DNA of 36,949 nt from Opitutia bacterium. Its GTDB lineage: Bacteria > Verrucomicrobiota > Verrucomicrobiia > Opitutales > T3Sed10-336. Positions within the stretch are counted from its first letter, which is position 1; every line of letters begins with the position of its first letter. The position numbers and the translations under genes were made by a program. The stretch covers positions 1-36,949 of the forward strand of contig PWMU01000180.1 of NCBI GenBank assembly GCA_003558065.1. The letters are read 5' to 3'. This document shows, piece after piece, positions 7,403 through 14,100 of the stretch. The notes below the pieces were generated by a model. It saw nothing but the letters and a program-made list of their open reading frames with translations. It was not told the origin of the DNA and searched no databases.

Positions 7403-9301
7403 ATGAAACCTGCTAACCAAGAACGAACCCTCAAGTGGCCCGCTTTTCTGGCGGCGCTGCCCCTCTTCGGCATTCTGGCGGCCTGTGCCCCGGACGACGA
7501 GGTCCGACGTGCCGACGGGGAGTCTCCCGCCGAACAATCCTACGTGGCTCCCGGCGACTTCGACGATTACTACCTGTTTTACTCGGGGGGACACTCAGGC
7601 AACGTTTTTGTCGCCGGAATTCCTTCTATGCGGCATATCGTGACGATCCCTGTGTTCACCAAGTACCCGGGCAAGGGATACGGCTATGATGAAGTCACGA
7701 AGGAACATTTGGGCGACTTCACCTGGGGGGATATTCATCACCCGGCCTTGTCCAAGACGGACGGCATGTACGACGGCCGCTGGCTCTTTGTCAACGACAA
7801 CGCTCACAACCGGATCGCGCGAATCGACCTGCGGGACTTCAAAGTGAAACAGGTCCTCGGGCCGATTCCCAACACCAGCGGCAACCACGGCTCCTCGTTC
7901 GTGACCGAGAACAACGAGTATGTCATGGGTGGCACGCGATTTTCCGTGCCGCTCCCCAAGGGGACCTACGCGCATCCGAGCGACTATGAAGACGAATTCA
8001 ACGGGGTGATCACCGGGATCAGTGTCGATCAGGAGACCGGGGAAATGGAGGTCGGCTGGCAGGTGCTCACGCCGCCGTTCAATTGGGACCTCTCCTCAAC
8101 CGGCAAAGGGCCGAGCCAGGACTGGGCGTTTTTCACCTCCTACAACACGGAGATGGCCCACACGGTGCTCGAAGTCAACGCCAGTCAGCTCGACCGGGAC
8201 CTGGGGGCGGCGGTCAACTGGCGCGCCGCGGAACAGGCCGTAGCCGATGGCAATTACACGGAGATCGACGGGGTTCCGGTAATCGATCCGGCCGAGGTGC
8301 CCGGTGTGATGTACTTTATCCCGATCGGGAAATCCCCTCACGGAATGGACACCACGCCTTCCGGTGAATGGATTGTCGCGGGAGGAAAGCTGCAGCCATC
8401 GGCCACCGTATACAGTTTTGAAAGAATGATGGCGGCCATCGAAGCCGAGGATTTCGAGGACGAGAAGAGGGGAGTGCCGGTTCTCAATTACAACAGCGTC
8501 GTCGAAGGGGAAGTGCCCGTGGGGCTGGGACCGCTTCACACGCAATTCGACGGCCGGGGCAACGCCTACACCTCGATGTTTATCGATTCCCAGGTCGCCA
8601 AGTGGCGGCTTCCGCCCTGGAGCGACGAGGAGAAGGAGGATCTCGAGAGTGTTGTGGTGGACAAAATTGATGTTCACTACAATATCGGTCACTTGGTCGT
8701 CGGCGGCAGCGATACAAAGGAACCCTACGGGGACTGGCTGGTGGCGATGAACAAACACGCGGTGGGGCGTCACATCAAGGTCGGGCCCGGAATCCCGGAA
8801 ACCAGCCAGCTCATCGACATTTCCGGCGAAGAGATGCATATGGTCAAAGAAGCGTTTACCGACAAGGAACCGCATTTTGCCCAGATCCTGCGTGCCGATG
8901 CGATCGATCCCATCGAAGTTTATCCGAGGGCCGAAAACGATCACCCCCAGGCCATCTGGGATTTTGACGATGCCGAAGTGACCCGCAACGGAGACGAGGT
9001 GGAGGTCCGGATGATCTCCATACGCAGTCGCTTTGTTCCGGATGTGATCGACGCCCGGGTTGGCGACACGATCACCTTCCACATTACCAATACCGAGCAG
9101 ACTCCGGGCATGACCCACGGTTTCGGTATCGGGGAAATGGACATAAGCGGCAACATTGATCCGGGCGAGACCAAGACCTACAAGGTGGAATTGGATAAAC
9201 CCGGGGTGTTTCCGTTTTACTGTACCGTCTTCTGTTCGGCGCTCCACCAGGAGATGCAGGGTTACCTGTCGGTTGCTCCCGCGGCAGAGGACACGGAATA
9301 G
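7403..9301 (+). CDS. nosZ: Nitrous oxide reductase, clade II (atypical), lipoprotein-type signal
   Basis: 632 residues. It reduces N2O to N2 in the periplasm, the last step of denitrification. The N-terminus lacks a twin-arginine motif and instead has a Sec/lipoprotein signal (GILAAC, Cys28), typical of clade II enzymes. The beta-propeller carries histidines in the positions expected for the seven CuZ ligands: His112 and His113 (DIHHP), His135, His253, His313 (SPHGMD), His379 and His452. The C-terminal cupredoxin domain has the CuA motif C607-x3-C611-x3-H615-x2-M618; the residue that is Trp in clade I enzymes is Val here. It is divergent from the Sco/azurin operon, has an FNR-type box about 130 bases upstream, and is followed by a strong hairpin and the nosB-like, nosD, nosF and nosY genes. 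Confidence 0.97.
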   Translation: MKPANQERTLKWPAFLAALPLFGILAACAPDDEVRRADGESPAEQSYVAPGDFDDYYLFYSGGHSGNVFVAGIPSMRHIVTIPVFTKYPGKGYGYDEVTKEHLGDFTWGDIHHPALSKTDGMYDGRWLFVNDNAHNRIARIDLRDFKVKQVLGPIPNTSGNHGSSFVTENNEYVMGGTRFSVPLPKGTYAHPSDYEDEFNGVITGISVDQETGEMEVGWQVLTPPFNWDLSSTGKGPSQDWAFFTSYNTEMAHTVLEVNASQLDRDLGAAVNWRAAEQAVADGNYTEIDGVPVIDPAEVPGVMYFIPIGKSPHGMDTTPSGEWIVAGGKLQPSATVYSFERMMAAIEAEDFEDEKRGVPVLNYNSVVEGEVPVGLGPLHTQFDGRGNAYTSMFIDSQVAKWRLPPWSDEEKEDLESVVVDKIDVHYNIGHLVVGGSDTKEPYGDWLVAMNKHAVGRHIKVGPGIPETSQLIDISGEEMHMVKEAFTDKEPHFAQILRADAIDPIEVYPRAENDHPQAIWDFDDAEVTRNGDEVEVRMISIRSRFVPDVIDARVGDTITFHITNTEQTPGMTHGFGIGEMDISGNIDPGETKTYKVELDKPGVFPFYCTVFCSALHQEMQGYLSVAPAAEDTE

Positions 9302-9318
9302 AAGCTTCCGCCTGTCGT

Positions 9319-9351
9319 CGTCGCCCGCCCTGTCTGACAGGGCGGGCGACG
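9319..9351 (+). terminator. Long GC-rich hairpin between nosZ and the nosB-like gene
   Basis: Fifteen bases (9319-9333) pair perfectly with 9337-9351 around a three-base loop, built on the CCCGCCCTGT core. It starts 17 bases after the nosZ stop codon. No T-run follows directly, so it may act as a Rho-independent terminator only weakly, or as a 3' stabiliser that makes nosZ mRNA more abundant than downstream messages. It could also be a dispersed palindromic repeat. Confidence 0.6.
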
Positions 9352-9376
9352 GCATGCCTGCAGGTAGTTGCCCTTA

Positions 9377-9390
9377 TTGTTTTCAATCAA
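9377..9390 (+). promoter_or_regulatory. FNR-like palindrome upstream of the nosB-like gene
   Basis: TTGTT-TTCA-ATCAA differs from TTGAT-N4-ATCAA at one position. It lies after the nosZ hairpin and 61 bases upstream (from its last base) of a CTG codon preceded by AGGAA. A promoter here would let nosB-D-F-Y be expressed apart from nosZ. No convincing -10 hexamer was found at the matching distance, so this is tentative. Confidence 0.35.
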
Positions 9391-9417
9391 TAATCACCCG
9401 TAATCGAATCATTCACC

Positions 9418-10062
9418 TTGCAAGCATTCCTTAAGAAACAGGAAATTTTTCTGAGCAAACCGCTCAATCTGTGGTCGCGCCTCTGTCTGGTCCTTGCCGC
9501 GATCTGCATGGGAGCCACTTTCTTTTTTCCCCTCTGGGAGATCCGGCTGGTGGCTCCGCAGTATCGTGACGGCCTGGAGCTCTACATATATTCGTATCAA
9601 CTTCAGGCCGGCAACGACGGCCAGCATCTCGACGAAATCAACCTGCTCAACCACTATATCGGCATGCAGCCGATCCGCGAAGCCGATTTTGTTGAAATGA
9701 CCTGGATCCCGTTTGCTTTCGGCATCTTCATCCTCCTGTCGTTGAGAGGCGTTGTGTTCGGCCGCATGGGCAACATCGTCGATCTGTTCGTGCTTTTTCT
9801 GTACTTCGGCATCTTCTCCATGGCCAACTTCTACTACCGTCTATACAGTTACGGGCACAATCTCGATCCGACCGCGCCCATGACCATCGAACCGTTTACC
9901 CCGGTATTGATGGGGAAGAACCGGATCGCCAATTTCATACAGTACAGCTACCCCGATGTTGCCAGTTATTTTCTGATCGCCTTCGGGGTGCTTCTGGTGG
10001 TTGCGGCGGTCCTTTCCGTTCGCGAAAAGCCGATCGTTCCGGAATCGCACACAACCGCCTGA
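9418..10062 (+). CDS. nosB: NosB-like integral membrane protein of clade II nos clusters
   Basis: Up to 214 residues with four predicted membrane helices (about 20-38, 96-112, 118-140 and 181-200) and an exported loop of roughly 55 residues after helix 1 that includes NHYIGMQP. Genes for such a protein next to nosZ are a known hallmark of clade II nos clusters (nosB of Wolinella-type loci); its biochemical role is not established. The assignment rests on position, size and topology. Start choice is uncertain: the first usable codon is TTG at 9418 without a ribosome site, whereas CTG at 9451 has AGGAA six bases upstream and would give a protein starting SKPLNLW after the initiator. The longer frame is listed. 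The gene sits between nosZ and nosD. Confidence 0.7.
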   Translation: MQAFLKKQEIFLSKPLNLWSRLCLVLAAICMGATFFFPLWEIRLVAPQYRDGLELYIYSYQLQAGNDGQHLDEINLLNHYIGMQPIREADFVEMTWIPFAFGIFILLSLRGVVFGRMGNIVDLFVLFLYFGIFSMANFYYRLYSYGHNLDPTAPMTIEPFTPVLMGKNRIANFIQYSYPDVASYFLIAFGVLLVVAAVLSVREKPIVPESHTTA

Positions 10063-10120
10063 AGCCGGAACTCGAACCTGGCCGGGATGGCTGCAATAAC
10101 TTTCATATACCGATTGTACC

Positions 10121-11458
10121 GTGAACAAGAGAGTCAACAACCGCTGCCGCCTCAAGGCGGCGACAGTCTTCGCCGGGCTGCTTGCCGTTTCGGTGTCGGC
10201 CGGCGAGCCTTCTCTTCAGGAACGCATCGACGCGGCCTCCCCGGGCGACGAGATCGTGGTTGACGGCGGTGTCCACCAGGGGAACCTGCTCGTTGATCGG
10301 CCGCTTACGCTTACGGGAATCGACCGGCCGCACATCAAAGGGGACGGCGACGGGCACACCGTGGCGATTCGTTCCGAGGGAGTAACCCTGCAGGGGTTCA
10401 GGATCACGGATTCCGGCCTGAATCTTTCCGCCGATCACGCCGCGGTCCATGTGAAAGCCGCAAATGCCCGTATCCGGGACAATGATATATCCGAGGCGCT
10501 CCACGGCATCTACGTGCACGGAGTCGGAGGAGTTCGCGTCGAGGGGAATCGTATCCGGGGCATCGAAGTTACCGAGGCCGGCAATATCGGGGCGGCTGCT
10601 CCCGCCTCGCTCGGGTCCGGAGATCTCTGCTCAGTCTCGCGCGACCGGCGCGGCAACGGTGTCCACTTCTGGAACTCCAGCGGAAATTCAATTGTCGGAA
10701 ACGAAATTTCGGGGGTTCGTGACGGAATCTACTTCTCGTTCACCCGTGAGAGCCGGGTGGAACGGAATCTGGTCCGGGACGCACGGTACGGGCTGCACTA
10801 CATGTATTCGGATCGAAATTACTTTTCCCGGAACCGTTTCACGGAGAACGTCGCCGGAGCCGCTCTCATGTTTTCGAAGGAGGTGGTGGTACGTGACAAC
10901 GACTTTGTCGACAACCGCGGATCCCGCGCTTACGGCCTTCTCCTGCACAACGTCGATTCTTCGACGATCGAGAACAACCGGATGAAGCGCAACCGCGTCG
11001 GTTATTACATGCAGAACAGTCACGCCAACACGGCCCGCCGCAACCATTTTGTGTTGAACTACATCGGCCTCCGCCTCACATCCAGTTCAACCAGCAACCT
11101 TTTCAGTTACAACGAGATTGGACGCAACCTGCACAACATTTCCCTGGCCGGGCGCGACAACAGCAATGAATGGGCTGAAAACGGTGTCGGCAACCGCTGG
11201 CTTGATTCCCCGACGCTCGACCTCGACGGCGACGGGGTAAGCGCGCTCCCTCACCGGGAAGTCGACGTTTTCGGCGGCACTCGGGATGATTTTCCGTTTG
11301 TTGCCTTCCTTTCGGAAAGTCCCGGTATCAAGGCCCTGCGGTTCGCCCTGCAGCGGTCGCCCGTCCCCGATACCCACTTCATCACCGACTCCCGGCCCCT
11401 TGCGCCCGGATCGCGCCATTCCGTTTCCGATACGCTCGAAGCGCGCCGCAATCGATGA
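10121..11458 (+). CDS. nosD: NosD, periplasmic parallel beta-helix copper-site maturation protein
   Basis: 445 residues from a GTG start at 10121, which gives a basic N-region and hydrophobic signal peptide with cleavage near residue 27 (SVSA-GEP). Residues about 45-350 are built of short repeated coils with N-x-I and G-I-Y/H motifs (for example HGIYVHGVGG, DGIYFSF), the NosD/CASH-type right-handed beta-helix. NosD works with the NosF-NosY ABC transporter in the assembly of the tetranuclear CuZ centre of NosZ. The stop codon overlaps the nosF start (ATGA), so translation is probably coupled. The length is close to that of known NosD proteins. Confidence 0.95.
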   Translation: MNKRVNNRCRLKAATVFAGLLAVSVSAGEPSLQERIDAASPGDEIVVDGGVHQGNLLVDRPLTLTGIDRPHIKGDGDGHTVAIRSEGVTLQGFRITDSGLNLSADHAAVHVKAANARIRDNDISEALHGIYVHGVGGVRVEGNRIRGIEVTEAGNIGAAAPASLGSGDLCSVSRDRRGNGVHFWNSSGNSIVGNEISGVRDGIYFSFTRESRVERNLVRDARYGLHYMYSDRNYFSRNRFTENVAGAALMFSKEVVVRDNDFVDNRGSRAYGLLLHNVDSSTIENNRMKRNRVGYYMQNSHANTARRNHFVLNYIGLRLTSSSTSNLFSYNEIGRNLHNISLAGRDNSNEWAENGVGNRWLDSPTLDLDGDGVSALPHREVDVFGGTRDDFPFVAFLSESPGIKALRFALQRSPVPDTHFITDSRPLAPGSRHSVSDTLEARRNR

Positions 11459-12132
11459 TCGACGTCCGCAAGCTCAGCAAAAGTTACGGTCGCGCGACCG
11501 TTCTGGACGAGGCCGATCTTTCGGCCGAGCCCGGGGAGATCACACTGCTGGCGGGCGATAATGGGGCGGGAAAATCGACAACCCTGAAGATCCTGGCGGG
11601 ATTGATTCGCCCGACCTCGGCGGAGCGTCTTCGGGTGGACGGAATCGATGTGCGGCAGCGCCGGCAAGCCCAGACCCGGATGGCCTACCTTCCGCAGGGA
11701 GCCTCGTTCCATCCTGCCATGACCCTCGCACAAATCCTGGGCTTTTACGGACGCCTTCGCGATGTCTCCGCGGAGCGAATTGAGAATCTGTTGAACACAT
11801 TCGAGCTCGGCGCGTTTGCGGGCCAACCCGTACGCGAGCTCTCGGGCGGTATGGTGCAGCGTATCGCCCTGGCGGTTCTGTTCCTTCCCGATGCTTCCGT
11901 TTTGCTCGCCGACGAACCGGTGGCCAGCCTCGATCCCGATTGGCGCGATCGCCTTCAGGTTCTGCTGCGCCGGGAGGCCGCGAACGGGAAAACGATCCTT
12001 GTCGCCACGCATTTCCTCGAGGAGTGGGGCGACGACCGGGACAAGGTGTTGTTCTGTCGCCAGGGGCGTTTTCTTCCGGACGAACGGCAAACCGGCAAAT
12101 CCGTCCACGCCAACCCCGGCCGCATTTCATGA
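11455..12132 (+). CDS. nosF: NosF, ABC transporter ATP-binding protein for NosZ maturation
   Basis: 225 residues. All ABC ATPase motifs are present: Walker A GDNGAGKST (34-42), signature LSGGM (129-133), Walker B ending in DEP (153-155) with D-loop Asp160, and a switch His in ATHF. NosF powers the NosDFY complex, which supports copper-sulfur cluster assembly on NosZ. The protein is clearly shorter than the roughly 300-residue NosF of Pseudomonas and ends soon after the nucleotide-binding domain, so it lacks the extra C-terminal region of the clade I proteins. The start overlaps the nosD stop and its stop overlaps the nosY start (ATGA at both junctions). Confidence 0.95.
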   Translation: MIDVRKLSKSYGRATVLDEADLSAEPGEITLLAGDNGAGKSTTLKILAGLIRPTSAERLRVDGIDVRQRRQAQTRMAYLPQGASFHPAMTLAQILGFYGRLRDVSAERIENLLNTFELGAFAGQPVRELSGGMVQRIALAVLFLPDASVLLADEPVASLDPDWRDRLQVLLRREAANGKTILVATHFLEEWGDDRDKVLFCRQGRFLPDERQTGKSVHANPGRIS

Positions 12133-12914
12133 CGTCCCGCATGTCCACGTTCACCGCTTTCTTCCGACGAGAGTTGCGCACCTGTTTCCGGAACCGGTTT
12201 CTGCACGTATTTGCGGTTCTCGGCCTGTTGTGCGGACTCGGAATCGTTTTTTTTTCGCCCTCGGCAGGTTCCATTCCCTTCCTGCACCTGCAGGCGATCC
12301 TTTACCTGTTTCCGCTCTTCGGTTCCCTGATCGGAATCAGTTCCGCGCATGGGGAGCTGGAGGAACAGTCCCTCCTCCTCAGCCAGCCCGTTTCGCGCCT
12401 GGCCTGGGCGTCGGGAAAGGCGGCCGCGCTTGCCCTGGTGTTCGGCGCCGTGCTTTCGCTGGTTTTTATTCCGGCTTTGTTTGCGGGAACTTCCTTCTTT
12501 CGCCTTCTGGGTCTGTGGGCCCAGGGGGCATCTCTCGCGGCTGTGTTTGTAGTGATGGGTCTCGCCGTCGGGTTCTCCACCCGCGAACGCGTCCGGGGCC
12601 TCATCTACGCGCTTCTTCTCTGGCTCTTCTTTCTGGTCGGCTTCGATCTTCTCGCCTTCGCCGGCGCGCAGACCGCGTTCTTTCGTGAAGCGCCCGTTCT
12701 CTGGCTTGCCATTCTTCTCTTTAATCCCGTCGACGCCGTCAGGATTTCGGCCCTGTTTCAACTCGAGGACATTCCTTTTCAGGTTCCCGGCGACGCCGCT
12801 GTTGTGGCCTTCTGGATCGACAACCTGCTGGTGTGGAATTTTATTCTGGCCGGCCTTTGGATCGCGGCGCTCCTGGCCTGGAGTCGATTTCGCCTCGAAC
12901 GCGCGCGTCCCTGA
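12129..12914 (+). CDS. nosY: NosY, ABC transporter permease for NosZ maturation
   Basis: About 261 residues from the ATG at 12129, which overlaps the nosF stop. An ATG at 12141 is an alternative. The protein is very hydrophobic, with about six membrane helices starting near residue 27, and a cytoplasmic EEQSLLLSQPVSR segment near residue 80. The corresponding segment of ABC-2/NosY permeases contacts the ATPase. With NosD and NosF it forms the NosDFY maturation complex in the inner membrane. It is the last nos gene in the window: no nosL, nosR or cytochrome gene follows, and the next gene is convergent, 127 bases away. Confidence 0.93.
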   Translation: MTSRMSTFTAFFRRELRTCFRNRFLHVFAVLGLLCGLGIVFFSPSAGSIPFLHLQAILYLFPLFGSLIGISSAHGELEEQSLLLSQPVSRLAWASGKAAALALVFGAVLSLVFIPALFAGTSFFRLLGLWAQGASLAAVFVVMGLAVGFSTRERVRGLIYALLLWLFFLVGFDLLAFAGAQTAFFREAPVLWLAILLFNPVDAVRISALFQLEDIPFQVPGDAAVVAFWIDNLLVWNFILAGLWIAALLAWSRFRLERARP

Positions 12915-13041
12915 TTCTCCCGGATGTTTGTCGGAGAAAAGCCGTCAGGTGCGAAAGCCACTCGGAGGAGCGGGAGTGCCATTCGGTTGCGGATGAGTTC
13001 TTACCGGTCGTCACCGAGTCACCGGCTGAAAGTAGTGCTCA

Positions 13042-14097
13042 TCAGGAAGTGGTCTTACAGCTTTCTTCCTGATTCCCGAATTCGCTGCATTGCGAAACCA
13101 TTTCCTGGAGAACCTTCAGTCTGGATTGATCATCCGGACCAGTCAAAGGCGCCAGGTTTTCAACCTGGTGTGCCAGTTCGAAGAGGTCACAGGTGGATGA
13201 GAACAGGGGGATCTTCTTTTCGTTGGCGCGGGCGGTGATATCAGCGCCGGGAGAGATGCCGTCGGCCACCAGCACTCCCGCTGCTCCGCTTTCAATAGCC
13301 GCCAGGATAAGGTCGGAGCGGTCGCCGCTGGTTATGACCAGTTTTGACCCGGATTGGAATGTGGGATGTTTTCTCGCTTCGCTGACCGACATCGCTCCCA
13401 AAAAAATAGTGTCAACCGGTGTATCGGAAGCGGGTTCGTTGCCCAGAGGTTTGAGAAACAGATTCTCGGCAAGGAATGGTATCGTCAGGGAGCGAAGCAT
13501 CGGCTTATCCGGCAGGACGCCTGCAACGCGAACCCCGGTCTGCTCGACTATAGGTAGGAACTCCGCTCGAAACTCTTGCGGATCCGGAATTTTGTTGAAA
13601 ATGATTCCGCCGAACGAAGATTTCGGAAGATAGGAGTCCCGTGCCAGGTAGCAGGCTTGATCGACAGCATCTTCGTTCGTTCCGGAAACGACGATGTAAC
13701 ACCTGGCCTGCAATACGAGAGTCAGGGAGAACAAGTCCAGTCCGAGAGAAGCGCCCGAGAAAAGCTGGGATCCCGCCTCGATGAGCAATGCATCCTTGCC
13801 GGTTTCGGCGGCCTCAGCCATCTCGTCGAGACGTTGCTCCATCCCGTTCTTCTCGTATCTGAAGCGCAGTTTCGAATGGTCGAATCCCAGGGTCATCAGC
13901 TCCGGCGATTCCTGGAGCCGGAAAATCCGGGTCATCAACGAAACATCGGTATCCCAGATGCGTTTCTTTTTATAAACGGGTCGATCCCCAAGAGGCTTGA
14001 GGTACCCCAGCTTCCCGTCGATAGTTTTCCCGTATCCGACAATCAGGCTGGTTTTGCCCGAATCGGGGCGAATGGAACCGATCACAATTCTTTTCAT
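13042..14097 (-). CDS. P-loop (AAA_26/BioD-like) plus DRTGG-domain protein of the phosphotransacetylase N-terminal type
   Basis: 351 residues. The N-terminus GSIRPDSGKTS (7-17) is a dethiobiotin synthetase-like P-loop; residues 215-325 fit a DRTGG domain. This two-domain arrangement matches the regulatory N-terminal half of long bacterial phosphate acetyltransferases (Pta), but the catalytic PTA_PTB domain is absent. It is the last gene of a tight minus-strand operon, starting 3 bases after the stop of the ADP-forming acetate-CoA ligase gene. A regulatory or sensing role in acetyl-CoA/acetate metabolism is inferred from domain and context. The extreme C-terminus (EESCKTTS) is unremarkable. 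Confidence 0.85.
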   Translation of the reverse strand: MKRIVIGSIRPDSGKTSLIVGYGKTIDGKLGYLKPLGDRPVYKKKRIWDTDVSLMTRIFRLQESPELMTLGFDHSKLRFRYEKNGMEQRLDEMAEAAETGKDALLIEAGSQLFSGASLGLDLFSLTLVLQARCYIVVSGTNEDAVDQACYLARDSYLPKSSFGGIIFNKIPDPQEFRAEFLPIVEQTGVRVAGVLPDKPMLRSLTIPFLAENLFLKPLGNEPASDTPVDTIFLGAMSVSEARKHPTFQSGSKLVITSGDRSDLILAAIESGAAGVLVADGISPGADITARANEKKIPLFSSTCDLFELAHQVENLAPLTGPDDQSRLKVLQEMVSQCSEFGNQEESCKTTS

Positions 14098-14100
14098 GGG

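Noticed and set aside
8096-9355. Long open frame on the minus strand across nosZ
   Set aside because: It lies opposite the well-supported nosZ frame, has no recognisable domain and results from GC-rich codon bias.
11955-12761. Minus-strand frame opposite nosF and nosY
   Set aside because: Highly charged low-complexity translation with no domain; shadow of the hydrophobic nosY gene.
12915-12938. TTCTCC...GGAGAA inverted repeat after nosY, considered as a terminator
   Set aside because: Short six-base arms with a 12-base loop and no T-run.
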